From positions 12,779,501 through 12,843,500 of the forward strand of contig JAUCBN010000026.1 in the NCBI GenBank assembly GCA_035048815.1: a DNA stretch of 64,000 nucleotides, given 5' to 3'. Position numbers and translations under genes: made by a program. The stretch is from Abelmoschus esculentus. Its lineage: Eukaryota; Streptophyta; Magnoliopsida; Malvales; Malvaceae. Positions 1-13,118 of this stretch are shown piece by piece. The notes under the pieces are model-generated. The model saw nothing but the letters and a program-made list of their open reading frames with translations, searched no databases and was not told where the DNA came from. Numbering within the stretch: the first letter of the stretch is position 1; each line of letters begins with the position of its first letter.

Positions 1-691
1 AGAATCACTAGACATTTCCAACAAACTAATAACATAAAAAGTAATTTATAAATAAACATCAGTTAAAACATGAATCACTTAAAATAAAAATGCACAAAAT
101 TCAAATACTTAAAGCCATGCAAAAATCACATACAAACAGAAAAAAAAAAACAAATATATTAGAAGGGGTAAATTTTAAGCAAATATATAAAGTTAGAAAG
201 TATCCTAATTGCAACACATACTACTTTTGTGCCAAAAGGACCAACAGAATTATTCACATCTCCAAAAATTTTCTTTCACTAAATAAAACAAAAGAAAGAA
301 AATCTAATGTTAATGACTTTAGATTGAGTTTTACAGAAATGGGTGAGAAATATTTTGGTAAAATTTATAATTATCAAGAACGATGATAAGCGAGACCTCA
401 ATTAGAATCAATATCGACTTAAATCTAAGGTTTTTAATTTGAACAATTATGGTTTTGATTTGGCTAATATTAAAATTAAGATTTCTGATTTGGGAATTTT
501 GGGTTTTATAATTTTGGATAAAGATTCGTGAAATTAGATTCTAATTTGATAATTCGATTAATAAAGATTGGGAATATTTACCTTGAACCGTTAGATGAAA
601 TCAAACGACGATTTGAACCACGATGGAAACGGTGGTTGAAACTCAGAGGGAGACGCGATCCACACAGAAAAAAAATACTTCGTCGGTGTTG
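1..691. other. AT-rich non-coding flank
   Basis: No gene is supported here. The sequence is AT-rich, and the 98-codon frame at 90-386 looks like low-complexity sequence with no recognisable domain. A GC-richer patch at about 585-690 sits directly against the left target duplication of the solo LTR and is the pre-insertion sequence that resumes at 3972. Confidence 0.6.
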
Positions 692-696
692 GGTTA
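692..696. repeat. Target-site duplication GGTTA, left
   Basis: GGTTA immediately precedes the TG of the solo LTR and is matched by GGTTA at 3972-3976. Five bases is the usual duplication length for gypsy integrases. Confidence 0.88.
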
Positions 697-3600
697 TGTA
701 GTCACTAATTTTATCCGGGGTTAAAAACTCAATTTTAAATTTTATTCCAAATTCGAATAACAGGCTAAACATTAATTTTAATTTCTAAGGTTTATTTTTT
801 GTTTAACATTTTCTCAGAAACCTAAAAAAATGGATTAATGGTACATATCTATTATTATTAAAATCCAAAACATTATATTATTATATTACTCTTTATTACA
901 CTCCTTTTTGTTTTTGATATTATTAGTATTATTAATATTATGGAGCTTGTATATATATTTTGTTCCTTTAAATTAACTTTTTTTTGTCTATATGGTCATA
1001 TTTTAAAAAAATCAAAACAAAAAATTATATTATATATGTTACTTGTTATCTTTTTCTCAAACATCCAAATAGTTGTAAATATCCTCTTTCCTATTTTATT
1101 TTTAATTTATTTCAATTTTGGTTATTGGTTATTTATATTATTATTTAAATATTTTTATTACTTTTATTAATATTATTTTATAATATATTTTTATTATTAT
1201 AGTTATTTATTTTCGGTTTATTATATTATTATTATTATTATTATTTCTATTATTATATATATATAATATATTAAACAAAACCCAAAACATCAATAAATAA
1301 AAGCTTGTTTATTAAATAATAGTCCAAATTTACAACCCAAATAAATAAACATAAGCCCAAACTTTTTTAATATAACAATCCAATATACATTAAATGACCA
1401 AGCCCGAAATAAAAATAATAAATACAAGCCCAAATTAAAATTAATTACAAGGCCCAATTTCTAAGCCCAAACTGAATTAAAACCCTTGATCTGGTTACAA
1501 CAATTAACCCTAATCCATCATTTTCCCTTGCGCAGCCGTCCCAGAGCCGTTGGATCAGATCTGATCCAACGATCGAGATTGAAGCAAAGAAGCTTTCAGA
1601 ACCGTCCACGCGCCGCACGCGCTAACTATTGAACTCCCCACGCACGTGCGTGGCACGCACTCGACCTTTCGATGCCCCGATGACCGTTCATCTTTTCCGA
1701 TGCCGACGACAACGATGGTCCCCTCCTCTCGTCCAAGACACATGTGCAAAATAGCAAAAAATATTATCAGCAGAATCGTACAATCAGAGGCAAAACGCAA
1801 AAATCAGAGGAAGGACAACAATTTCAAGCACATATCCGACCAAAATTCAGAATTTCAGAAGCACTCTAGAGCCGAAAATACAGAATATCACATAAATACA
1901 AGTCGACAAAAGAGTCAATAGAAAATTAGGAACCTTTTTCCTTTTTTCATATTCCCATTGTAAATCAGTGATAAAAATCGAAAGGATACACAGTTGTAAG
2001 GGTCACCCCCACGATTCAAATCAATAGAAAGAAACCATTCGAGGTAGATCCTCTTTTCTTCTTACACCGAAACAAAAAAAAAAGAGTTAGGGTTGTAATA
2101 CCTTTCGAAAACCGAGTCTTTGTCTTGCCACTCCGATTTGAATCTTCTCCATCCGGTGATAAGTCCAAGGCCGTCGAGCCATCAGGATGAACCGAGTACC
2201 GGAAGGTTCGAAGATGGAGTTCTTTTCGCTCATCTTTGAAAGAAGAGTTTCGTTTTTTTAATCTTTTTTTTACCCAAATCGAGGGCTTTTCTTTTTTTGT
2301 TGATGCAAACAAGAGGGGATTTTGGTTTTAAAGGAGGAGGGGGATTTGTTTCAAAAGAAAAACATTTTTTTCTCTCGTCGGTCGTCGCTAGCCGCGATCG
2401 ACACAGCCGGCTTCTGATTTTTGTGGTGACCGTCTTTTGGAAAAGAGGAAGAACATGAACAATGTTCTTTATTTTTCAGAAGAACATTTCAGAGGAGTGG
2501 GGTTGAAATAAAAATTGGTAATTCACGTTCATTAAAAACCTCCGTCCCTGGCTTATCCCTTCCCCAGTCCTCGTGATTTTGCAACGTTTTTTAATTTGAT
2601 CCCTATTTAAGCTTACTTCATCATATTTACAAAGGGGTTAATTATTTTTGGTCCCTCCGTGCCTTGGCGTTTACTTTTGAGCCATCCCCCATTTTAAAAT
2701 AGTATCTGAAGGGTCTAAATGTTTTTAAATTCTTTCATTTTGATCACCAATTTAAATCATTTTTGTTTTCTATTTATTTCGAATCTGGATTTTGTTTTCT
2801 TTAATTTTGATACATTTCCAGTAATAAAATGTTCTGTTTTGGGTCCTTCAAATTATTATTTTCATTCAATTAAATCATTGTTTGTTTACTTATTCATACC
2901 TTTATCTTGACTATTTATTTGTGCATATGTTTAATTTATGTCATGCATTTATTTTCTAGTTTGCTTACATGCTTATTATTTCGTTACTTTTATGTTTATT
3001 ATACCATGTACATTTCATTCATGTTTACTTTATCATTCATATTATATAGTTTATTTGTAACATTTATTTACTTTATTATGCTTTTATTTTAGTTTGTAAT
3101 GCATTGTTTTTATTTGTGCATTTTTACTTGTTGCGTTTTATTTATATTTTGTCATGATTAATTTTGTCATGACATGCATGTTTCACATATGTATTTTACT
3201 TTATTGTGTTTATATTTTGTATCTTGTATATATTATGATGTAATTTTTTTCGCAATTCACATCCACTCCATAATTAATGAATCTTAACAAATACATCTTT
3301 ATTCGATCGTAACGAGCCCGTCCTCAAATGTAATATCGACGGTGTGAGCATTGTCTTCGAATAAAGACACGGTAAAAATAAAACTTAATTCGAATCTTTA
3401 AACAAATCATAATTTAAATGCTACTTTAAAACAAAATTCCAAAAATTAATTAAGCGATCATTTTGATAAAGGTGTCAATTTTGGGCAGGTTTTAATGCTA
3501 ACCTCAGTTTAAATCGTAACCGACTCTCGAACCCATCTTTTTCGAATCTCTGGGGGGGTTCGGTGTCCGGTCTACCAAAAGTGACCGGTGGCGACTCCAA

Positions 3601-3971
3601 CATTTTCTAAAATTCTTTTTAACCTTTTTTCTTAAACCCTAAAATTCCAATTTTTTAATCCCTAATTTCAAAAATCCTTAAATCTAATTTTTGGATTTTA
3701 AACCCTAATTTCTTAATTTCCAATTTTAAAAATCCCTATTTTAATAAAAACCCTAATTTTTCAAATTTAAATCTAACTCCCGAATTTTAAATCCTAGATT
3801 TTAAATTTTTCTCCAATTTCAATATTTCCAATTTTAATCCCCAAATTTTAATTTTAAACCCTAATTTGATTTCTTTAAAACCTAACCCCCAATTTTCTAG
3901 AAGTTTCCACTAACGACCTTACTTCTTTTTCCTCACACTCTTAATTATTAATTTTTAAAAGGGTCGCTACA
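697..3971 (+). mobile_element. Solo LTR of a large Tat-like gypsy retrotransposon
   Basis: The segment begins TGTAGTCAC and ends GTCGCTACA (TG..CA). It is flanked by the perfect 5-bp duplication GGTTA at 692-696 and 3972-3976. No gag-pol sequence lies inside, so this is a solo LTR left by LTR-LTR recombination. A second copy starts at 55508, sharing the first bases (TGTARTCACTAATTTTATCC), a GATC-rich palindrome and a block around GTCGAGCCATCAGG. Its last 450 bases contain GTGGCGACTCCAA and a GGTGTC..CTACCAAA..GACC block that is also found near the end of the LTRs of the 32.6-50.3 kb Tat element, which argues for the same lineage. Orientation is inferred from that shared 3' end. The small ORFs inside look spurious. 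Confidence 0.88.
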
Positions 3972-3976
3972 GGTTA
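3972..3976. repeat. Target-site duplication GGTTA, right
   Basis: GGTTA immediately follows the terminal CA of the solo LTR and matches 692-696. Confidence 0.88.
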
Positions 3977-5058
3977 TATGAACGAATAGAGAAAACCTAA
4001 TAACGTTGTTGTCTGTGGTTATGGTCTGTGAAAGATAGTGAAGACAATGACGATGGTAATGGCTGTTGTCTATGCAATATAAGTTTGCAGGGTGAATGTT
4101 TTCAAACGTTGTGAGGCTTGCCTTTAATTTATTTTTATGATTTTATTTAAGAAAATAATAAAATAAAATACTTAAAGTTTATTTAATTTATTTTTTATTT
4201 ATTTATAGATAATTTTAATTACAATTAAAGTTTTTTTGATTTTAATTTTTTCAAAAAAATTAATAATGTTCAGCGTTAACGGTGTTTAACAGTGTGCGAC
4301 TCCCGTTGTAGATTCATTCATAGAGAAAATGTAAAAAGAAATGAAAAATGCTCCATTGTCAAATAATTTAGGAATTTGATTATTTTCTACAGTGACAAGG
4401 GGAATCGTCACCAGATGAAGCGGAGTTTCATAGGTAAGGGGAGTTACCGGAAACCAAAAAATTTGGGATAATTTTTTTTAAGATTAAAATAAAAATAATC
4501 AAAACTAAAGAAATTAAAATGAAAATATTAAAAAAATAGTTATGCAATTATATGGATTATGAAAATGTTTAATCATATTGCACCCGTGAAATATTGGGTT
4601 TTGGTCTTGGAAAAAAATCGGAACAAAGCAATTATGACATTTGAAATTTATTTAAAAATAATATTTGATTTAAGTTTATAAAATTTGAATTATTCAAATT
4701 TTTGATTTTTTTATAAACTTAATTATAATTATTTATTAATATTTTAAAAAATATTATTTATATCATAATTTAATTTAAATAATTTTTTATATTTATATAC
4801 TTTATATATTCATATTTTTATTTCTGATATATAATATTAGACAAAATTAAGAAATTTAACTTAAATTTAAAAATTAATATATTAATTATTGAAAATTTGA
4901 GTTATTTAAATTTTTATTTTACGAGTTAAATTTAAAAAATATTGAATAATTTTTTTCACGTCAAATTAAATAAAAAATTTAATTTTTTGTCGGGTTTTGC
5001 TCACCCCTACCCACTCGTACTTTCCGAAGCCCTAAGTGAATTAGCAAATGACCATATT
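3977..5058. other. AT-rich intergenic region
   Basis: No gene was seen. The region is low-complexity A/T sequence with scattered TTTAATTT-like words. Some old transposon sequence is likely but no termini could be recognised. Confidence 0.5.
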
Positions 5059-5218
5059 AGCCCAATTTGCATCCCCTAATCTCCTGACCATAACGGTAAT
5101 TTTGAATTTGTTTTATATGAACACAAATCTTAGGGCTTTTTTCGTTCCCTCGCTCTGAAAATCAGAAGAGAAGCAGCTGCCGCTCCCCTCCCCTCGCTTC
5201 GTATCAAGCCAACTTTAG
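5059..5218 (+). promoter_or_regulatory. RPS28 promoter and 5' leader exon
   Basis: AGCCCA at 5059-5064 is the reverse complement of the plant site II word TGGGCT, which is common upstream of ribosomal-protein genes. A TTTATATGA TATA-like word lies near 5110. A pyrimidine-rich leader follows and ends at a strong donor, AG/GTATGT, at 5219. The transcription start is inferred to lie near 5130-5150 and is not directly visible. Confidence 0.5.
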
Positions 5219-6043
5219 GTATGTTTATATGTTCTGTTACAGTATTTCTTGATTTCTTTTGGTAACGTTTAACGTTAGATCTGATTGTTTCTTCGCTCTT
5301 TATGAATTCCTTTTTTTTTCTTCCTCTCTCTATGGATTTATGCAAGTTTTGTTTTTATCAAGTTTTGTCGGCAATTGTCCCGCTTAAGCTGTTTATGGTC
5401 GATTACTTGATTATCTATTAAACTGTGTTGTTAGTTTCAAAAATGCAAGTGTATGTATCTTGATGAGCCCTTACTGCTGTTGCTGAAGCGTTTTTCTGTT
5501 AAAATCGGTGAAATGGATTCTCAAATTTATGATCTTTGATCATTTTTAAGGAATCTTTTAAAGTTTTGGCTTAATTTAGATAGCAATAGCGCTGATTAAT
5601 CTGCTTTCAAGAATTAGATTACTTTAGTTTGGTGTTTGTTCAAGTATGCTGTTAATTTTGCTAAAATGAATGTCTATGAATTGTAATGGGCAATTTCTGT
5701 TTTGCTGGAGTTTTCAAATATATGATCAATAATATTGTTTTAAGGTTCCCTTTCCAAGTTCTTTTTATTAAATTTAATCAGAAATAGTCCTGTTTACTCT
5801 GTGTTTGATAGTGGATTATTTGATAATCTGTTGAAGGATATTAAGTTGAAAAGATAAGTGTATAGACCTTAGTGAACCATTTCTGCTTTTGCTGGTATTT
5901 CTATCAAATTTGGTAAAATTGGTTATCCAAATTACTATGAATAGTCTTGTTTAAGCTCCCTTATCAAGTTAGTGGCTAGATTAACTGTGTGTTAAATATC
6001 TTTTCGATTCTAACCTTGTTTTGGGCTGTGGTGTTGAAACAAG
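5219..6043 (+). other. Intron in the RPS28 5' leader
   Basis: GTATGT donor at 5219, T-rich body, CTAAC branch-like word near 6009 and an AAG acceptor ending at 6043, 21 bases before the start codon. A long first intron in the leader is common in plant ribosomal-protein genes, where it often raises expression. The exact acceptor is my choice. Confidence 0.6.
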
Positions 6044-6064
6044 TTTTGTTTGATTGTCTGCGCA

Positions 6065-6262
6065 ATGGATTCTCAAATCAAGTTTGCTGTGGTGGTGAAA
6101 ATTATGGGAAGAACCGGATCAAGAGGTCAAGTGACTCAAGTGAGAGTTAAGTTTTTGGATGATCAGAACCGTTTCATTATGAGGAATGTTAAGGGACCAG
6201 TCAGGGAGGGAGATATTCTTACCTTGCTCGAGTCTGAGAGAGAAGCAAGGAGGCTTCGTTGA
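6065..6262 (+). CDS. RPS28: 40S ribosomal protein S28 (eS28)
   Basis: Intronless 65-residue coding region, a small-subunit ribosomal protein of the cytosolic ribosome located near the mRNA exit path. The whole protein matches the eS28 family: it opens MDSQIKFAVVVKIMGRTGSR, has the conserved RGQVTQVRVKFLDD core, and ends with the acidic/basic tail LLESEREARRLR. Length equals the family norm of 64-65 residues. The reading frame is open five codons upstream of this ATG (6050), but those codons fall next to the inferred splice acceptor and eS28 proteins start at MDSQ or MES, so the ATG at 6065 is chosen. No break or oddity is seen. Confidence 0.97.
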   Translation: MDSQIKFAVVVKIMGRTGSRGQVTQVRVKFLDDQNRFIMRNVKGPVREGDILTLLESEREARRLR

Positions 6263-6780
6263 TCGATTTTTATCCGTTTTGTTTCATTGTTGGTGTTTGT
6301 GTTGCAACTAGCTGTCTATTATCTGGATCTTAGTTTTGTTATTTCTGAAAGGTATCCAAATTACAAGTCAAGACTTGGTTTTGTGGAGACTTGAAGTGTA
6401 CTAAGTTGATTTTGAGATTATGATTTTTATCTACCGATAGTTTTTGCTGTGTTTTAATGTTTCTGTTATGAATATTTTATGGGTACTCTTTTAGTATCTT
6501 TGGATGCTATGTTGAGGGAAATGTTTTATTTTATGCTATTTTGATATTTTTTATTTCCTGAAAATATTTATAGTGAGTATGAAAATAATAATGCACCTAA
6601 CCAACAGGGGTTGGTTGGTAAGTAACTTGTTCTGTTTAAGTAGGACTAAATTAATCAGGTGAAGCTTGAGAATCGAAAGAATAACAAAAAAAAATATAAT
6701 GTACCTAAACCAGCGGGACGAACAATGTTACCTTATTGATAAGTATCAAAGGGTACCAACATTCGCCATTAACTCAAAAG
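6263..6780. other. RPS28 3' UTR and downstream spacer
   Basis: T-rich 3' untranslated sequence follows the stop for perhaps 200-300 bases. No coding signal was seen up to the start of the dispersed repeat. Confidence 0.5.
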
Positions 6781-9005
6781 TAGAATTAGGGATATAAAAA
6801 GCTGACTCGAACTAAAAACATGATTGAAGTTTGTTTGAGTCAGAACCTGATTTGACCCGAAGATGTAATGACATAAACTTGATCTGTATCCGATTGTTGT
6901 TGACTTTAACTTGATTCGGATTTGTTACTGTTGTAACCAAACTCGACCTATATCCGATCGAGAATGACTTGAATCCAATTTGAACATGTTATTATGGACC
7001 CGAGACCTGAACTGTATCCAATTGAAACGAACTCGAACCTGAATTTAACATCGCAAATAATCGATATTACCCGACTGAATCGATCTGAGACCTGATTTTA
7101 CCTGATTTGTTTTAAACTCAACCTAATAATTGATTTTACTTGTTTTGAACTCGACCTGTTATTGATATGAACTAATATTTACGTGACATGTAATTAAGGG
7201 TATTTATAATTTGATGAATTTAAAATACTGATAAATATAATTAGACTTAAAAAATTAAAATTAAGCATGAACTAAGAGAATTAATTTAGGGAATAATATT
7301 TAAATTTAGTATTATATATTTAATTTAATTTATTATTTTATTTAGTTTTATTGTACTTAATTTTATTTTATAATTTTAAATTAATATTTCATTTAAATTA
7401 TAAATTTTAAACTTAAATTAATATTAATTTAATATATAAATAATTGTAATTATAATAAAAATAATATTTAATTATAATATATTTAAATAAAATGTTAATG
7501 TCATAATGCTTACAGTTACATATTCACATTGATATCAAAATTTTGTGTATACTTATATTTTACCAAATTTTATTATAAATTAGAATAATTATATATTCAA
7601 ATTAAATTAACTTATTTAACTTCAAATTTAATTAAGCTAAATTAATATCTAAAAAGCATAAACTAAGAATATAATTAAAAAAATTAAAATTAAATGTAGA
7701 TTTTTAATAAATTAATCTAAACTATGACTCAATTGAATTAAATCAACATAATTATAAAAAATAATAAAGAAAAAGAAAAAAATAAAATTTTGGAGGGAAA
7801 TAATCTATCTATTTTTAAAGTTTTTGATTAAGTAATTTTTAGTGTAAAAATTTTAGAGGGATATAAGTTATCCAAAATTTTGTAAGGAATTAAAAAATAC
7901 TTTGATTATTATATAAAAAGAGAAAAAAAAAAGAGAAAATTTCAAAAAAAAAATATAATGCATAATAAATTTTTAAGGAACATTATTATTATTTAAATAT
8001 ATATTAAAGTATACATTAAAGTATGCATTTAAGTTCACATATTAAAGTATACATTCATATATATATATATATATAATATATACATTTATATATTCTATAT
8101 TCTATATATAATCTATACATCTATATACATCTATAAATACATATATATAACTATATAAATATATATTAAAGTATATATATATATATATATAAAAGTATTA
8201 AGTATAAATTTTACATATAGTAAAATTTTTGTATAATATATAGTATACATTCTATATAATATACATTTTATATATAGTATGCATTTTATATATAATATAT
8301 ATTAAAGTATATACACATATATTCTAATTTTTATGTATACTATATATTTTATATATAGTATATATGTATATTAGAGTATATATTATATTTATTAAAGTAT
8401 ATTATAAAAAAGTATATTTAATTATATTTTTATTTATATTAGTTCATAAAAGTTTAGGTTTTTATTTATATAACTTTTGTTCATATTTTAAATTGATCCT
8501 TATTCGTTTTTAAATTTAGTATAATATTTTTAATGTTATGATATTTTTATTTATTTTTGCAATTTAAATTTATTAATTTTTAATTTTTGTAATTTAGTCT
8601 AATTTTTAAGATATGAATGATTTGATGATATTTTTGTTTAGTCTAGTGCGTAATATTTATTTTTAACGTGATTCAAGCTAGTGAAAGACGTTAGATGTAA
8701 AATAATTAACACGAAATGAGTGATTAACCTAAAGTATATCGATTATTTGTACCAATCTCAAACTTAATATAAATTCAAAACCTGAATTAACCCGACCTGA
8801 AATAAAAATGACTTAAAATGAACCCGACCTGAATTATAACCGAACTGAAATAAACTCGACCTAAAATCTACTTGACCTGAAATTAATCTATCAATTATCT
8901 GATTTTGACCCGAACCGTTTGAACCCGACATGAAATAGGTTCGAACTAAAATTGACCTAACCTGAAACTGCCAATTATCTTATTTGTACGAGTTTGTGAC
9001 CCAAA
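6781..9005 (-). repeat. Dispersed repeat, copy A: CCCGACCTGAA-rich ends around an AT-rich core
   Basis: Positions 6781-7190 are dense in words such as GACCTGAAC, TGACCCGAA and AACTCGACC. An AT-rich core follows (7190-8750), and the same kind of words return at 8760-9005. The reverse complement of 6781-7190 matches 24590-24990 over long stretches: both contain a GGTCTCRRATCGATTCARTYGGGTAATATCG block and the words ACATGTTCAAAYYGG and TCAGGTTCTGACTC. The AT-rich core is likewise similar to the reverse complement of about 24100-24550. It is therefore a repeat family in inverted orientation. No transposase or recognisable termini were seen, so the class is unknown. Confidence 0.6.
8040..8420. repeat. 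TA microsatellite cluster
   Basis: Several runs of (TA)n and TATATAT-type words with interspersed TTAAAGTATA motifs lie within the AT-rich core of repeat copy A. Confidence 0.7.
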
Positions 9006-10241
9006 TTCTTTTCAGGAAGAGATGTGTGTTCTACGTTGGTCGATGTTCTCTGCTGATGGACTCCGTCGTTGCCTCCGATTGAACTTCTTTGCTGGTATCC
9101 TCTAGACTGATGTCCTCAGTAAACTGAGGTCCTCTGTTAATATCATTTGCAAACAGAAGAATACAAATTTGAATAAAAACTCTAATTTTCTTTTTACATG
9201 TACTATCAAGAGTATGAAAGATATATTGAGTAGCATTAATTTATATGATAATTGTTATAAAAAAATCGTTAAATTTATTAAATTATTGTAAAATAATTAT
9301 TGATTCATTGTATGTTATATATTATCGGTAAATATTAAAATTTTTGGTGATTATTTTTTAACAATTTAATAAATTTAATGATATTTTTATTAATTTGATA
9401 TGTTTAATGATTATTTTTATAATATATGAAAAATATTTAATGATCACTTTGTAATTTTTAAAAAATTAATGATAAAAAATCAATATATAAAACATATAAT
9501 ATATAAAAATTCGATTAATTCAGTTAATTAACTAATTTTCAACTGAATTAACCAAAAATTTTTAAAAACAATATTAATTATTAACTGATTAAACTTAAAA
9601 TTAACCAATTGATCAATCATTTTTTTAATTCGATTAACCAAAATTTTAAACACAATTATCACAAACAAAATATTGGAGATTTTTTATAAGTTTTTCTTTG
9701 GTTTCGGATAAATATAGAATTTACGTATTAATTTTAATTTGATGTGCCATTACAACTAAGATTAATACAATCACGCATATCTTTGATTTCGGTTTAAATA
9801 TATATGAACCTTAATTTCGATTCAGTTATATAAATTTAAAGAAATAAATATATCCATTTATGTTTATACTAGATAAATATAATTATTTATTTCTTAAATA
9901 TAATCATTTATTTATGAAATATATAAATGTCAAATGCCATCATAAAGAGAATAATATTGATGATAGATAAAAATTGAATCGAAATAATATTTCATGTATT
10001 AAGTCACTAAATACTTTAAATATGATTAAAAGTTTAAAATTTGATATTATTAATAAAATAGAATTAAAAGAATCATTCTTTAAATTATTTTTTATAATAT
10101 TTATCTAAATTAATTAATTAATAAATTATATATGAATGAACTAAAAAATTATATGAAAATATCTATATGGTTTCTTTTATTTTTGGTTGAGATTGGCATT
10201 AGACCTATAAAGGCTTTCATATATTCTGTTCTTTAATGGCC
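9006..10241. other. AT-rich intergenic region
   Basis: No gene was seen. A short GC-richer patch at about 9010-9145 repeats words like GTCCTCAGTAAACTGAGGTCCTC, but no family could be assigned. The remainder is AT-rich. Confidence 0.45.
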
Positions 10242-10475
10242 AGCCCAATAGAACAAGTCCCCTGAAGAGTAAAAACCAAAAATCAGGAAATGAGTATAAA
10301 TCTGGAAGACTAGGGTTTTCTCATGTCCTAAACACGCTTCCTGCCCTGCCAAAGACTCCATCCTTTTCTCTCTCGAGTACCAGGTGGGTGTTTTCACTTC
10401 TAGTATCTTTGTTGATTCTCGCTTCTAAATCTGTGCTTGTTCTTTTTCTGATAAATGTGTTTTGTTACAGTAGGT
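10242..10475 (+). promoter_or_regulatory. RPS5 promoter, leader exon and leader intron
   Basis: AGCCCA at 10242-10247 is a reverse-complement site II word (TGGGCT). TAGGGTTT at 10311-10318 is a telo-box. Both are typical of plant translation-machinery promoters. The leader is pyrimidine-rich and is interrupted by an 87-bp intron, GTGGGT at 10384 to ACAG at 10470, ending five bases before the start codon. The mRNA start probably lies between 10318 and 10370 (inference). Confidence 0.6.
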
Positions 10476-11752
10476 ATGGCGACTGAAGTGGCAGTCCCCG
10501 CGACCACCGGACCCAAAGACCCATCCCAACCTCATTTGGAAGTCAAGCTCTTCAACCGATGGAGCTTTGAGGAAGTTCAGGTTTATTTCTTCTTCTTCTT
10601 TTCCCTCGTTTCCTTTTATATGTAATTGTCGATCTGTTTTTTTTATTTCTTCTGCTTTCGTCGTTTCAAAGTTTGAATCTTTATTTCTTCTGGGTTATTT
10701 CATTTTTTTTATTGAATGCGATATAAGTTTTAACTGCATAGATTGTTTGGGTTTTCTGAAGTAGATTGTATCTAGGTAAACTAGAGATTTGTCACAAAGC
10801 ACGCTTACTTCCATTCGAATATTTATTCATGTGAATGAGATGCTGATGTGTGTGTTTTTGTTTTGTCAGTGGGTTATTGATTCATTTTTTACCAACATTC
10901 TTTGTCTCTGAACTGATTCATGGTTTTCTGCTGAATTTCTGTTAAACGATAGTGTATAGGGACAGTATTGGTTTCCCTGAATTTCTTTGCATCTTACTGT
11001 TCCCTGTGGTTACAATACGTGGTGGTTTATCTGTTTTAGGTTGCTGATATCTCCTTGAGCGATTACATTGGGGTCCAAGCTTCCAAGCATGCCACCTATG
11101 TGCCTCACACTGCTGGGAGGTACTCTGTTAAGCGATTCAGAAAGGCTCAGTGCCCGATTGTTGAAAGGCTCACAAACTCACTCATGATGCATGGCCAAAA
11201 CAATGGCAAGAAACTTATGGCAACCAGGATTGTAAAGCATGCCATGGAAATCATATATCTCCTGACTGATCAGAACCCCATTCAAGTCATTGTTGATGCT
11301 ATTATCAACAGGTAAACTCTTCAACATAAAGTTTACCACTTCCTCTTTCATTAGTTTAACTCTAATAAGATTGCTTGCCATTTGGTTGATGTAACAGTGG
11401 ACCACGTGAAGATGCTACTCGTATTGGTTCCGCTGGTGTTGTCAGGCGTCAGGCTGTTGATATTTCTCCCCTCCGCCGTGTGAATCAAGCCATCTATCTC
11501 CTGACCACCGGTGCCCGCGAGTCTGCATTCAGAAACATTAAAACTATTGCTGAGTGTTTAGCTGATGAGCTGATTAATGCGGCCAAGGGATCATCTAACA
11601 GGTAAAATGGGACCGTTCAAAATCTATTTGCTATTCCTTCTCGGATTGTGGCTTTTGTCAGTTTGGTTGCGATATTGACCAGTCTTTTCTTGTTCAGCTA
11701 TGCAATCAAGAAGAAGGATGAAATTGAAAGAGTTGCCAAGGCCAACCGTTGA
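10476..11752 (+). CDS. RPS5: 40S ribosomal protein S5 (uS7)
   Basis: Cytosolic small-subunit protein of the head of the 40S particle, contacting mRNA near the exit site. Coding exons are 10476-10580, 11040-11311, 11398-11601 and 11698-11752, each bordered by GT and AG. They total 636 bases, or 211 residues plus stop, close to the usual 204-207 for plants. The protein starts MATEVAVPATTG, continues through VADISLSDYIGVQ, and carries the universal uS7 core (RRQAVDISPLRRVNQAIYLL and ARESAFRNIKTIAECLADEL). It ends KKKDEIERVAKANR. The start follows the leader intron directly. An AATAAA at 12077 may be the polyadenylation signal. All splice junctions keep frame and no damage was seen. Confidence 0.97.
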
Positions 11753-13118
11753 GGTATTGAAGGAAGGTTACCCCACCATGGCAATGGAGAATTTTGTTGC
11801 CTTCACGAGTTCGTTATGAGTTGCTTTTTCTTTGTGCACTACTAAACGTGCTATGAATGTGTTGTTTTTTCTGAGTAATCGACAAGTTTAGTAGGTCTTA
11901 TCGAATCTTGCTTATTTATTTTATGATATGCATGCTTTCATGAAGAATTTGGATTGTTTTTAATAGTGTAAAACGGTGCGTTTAGCTAGTTTTCTTTCCG
12001 ATGTGATACGGTTGTTTATGGTTTTATACGTCGTCGTTTAAATCCTCAAATCTGTGGGTTTTCATCTTATGGAATGAATAAAATGAATCTATTTCTTTCT
12101 TGATTTTCTATTCTACTCTCTTTCTGCTCTTTACTTTTCCCCTCATTTGTTTTCTTTTGATTCGTACTGTTAAAACTGTCAAAAATAATATATATTTTTA
12201 ATTATAATAAATTAGTATCTGATTAACTACTTATGAAAGAAATAAGGTATTACACTTGAATCATCATAAATTTTGTTTTAGACTTTGGTTGTTGAACTTT
12301 ATTTTATTTTTTAAATTTTAATTATTCTGCATTATTTTCTTAATTTCGTTATGAATTAATGTATTTTATTATTATTAGATATACAAATAATTTAAAAATA
12401 AAAATAAATTATAAATCCAAATTCCGCACTTAAGTCTTTTACCTATCCCTTCGCCGTCGTTATTTTCATAGATCGCCGATTCTATCATCGGCTACTTGTT
12501 TTGTGGATTGAAACCGGTGAAAAACGAAAAAGAAAAACACTCACAAAGATGGAGTGTAGCGTACACCAAGCATATCAACACAGAAGCACAAAGTTTATGA
12601 AAACGATTTTTTAGATCTTCACATTGCTACCAACAAGGTTTGTCCTCCTTGCTTGTCTCCTTTTCTTTTGTTGTTTATACTCTTATTTTGGTGGTAATCA
12701 TGGCCGCCTCTTCAGTTGATGTTGTGTGATGAGTCCGACAAGCTTCTACAGTGCAGGATATTGAAAAAGATGAAATCGTTAGCTCTGTCAAAATCCTCAC
12801 TTTCGTTTCCTATTTTGTTGATGTTGGCATCTTCTATTCTTCTACTCATCTAAATTCTTTGGATATCTCCATGAATTCTGGTTATTTCGTACAGGTTGAA
12901 TCTGTGTAAGAAGAATCGTTGGGTAGATGACGCCAATGAAGGGGTGAGTGGCCGGTGAGGGTAACGCCGAAAAAGGAGTGAGTGGCCGACAAAGGGATGG
13001 GGGGAAGTTTTGAGTAAAAAGATTTAACGCTTCCATTACAGGTTAAATATAACTTACTATGGGTAGTTACAGGAGAACCACCTTAAAAAAAGCCTTAATC
13101 GGTTTATCCGATCATTTT
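11753..13118. other. RPS5 3' UTR and intergenic spacer
   Basis: The 3' untranslated sequence of S5 runs to about 12100. The rest is AT-rich to mixed sequence. A duplicated GGAGTGAGTGGCCG-like word occurs near 12940 and 12978. No coding region with recognisable similarity was found. Confidence 0.5.

Noticed and set aside
5130..5345. 71-codon minus-strand frame
   Set aside because: It lies antisense to the RPS28 leader exon and intron and has no domain.
4200..8450. Possible CRISPR array, tRNA or rRNA genes in the AT-rich stretches
   Set aside because: No spaced direct repeats of CRISPR type and no cloverleaf-like A/B box pair or rRNA-like sequence were seen; the genome is a plant nucleus.
11178..11405. 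75-codon minus-strand frame
   Set aside because: Antisense shadow of RPS5 exon 2.
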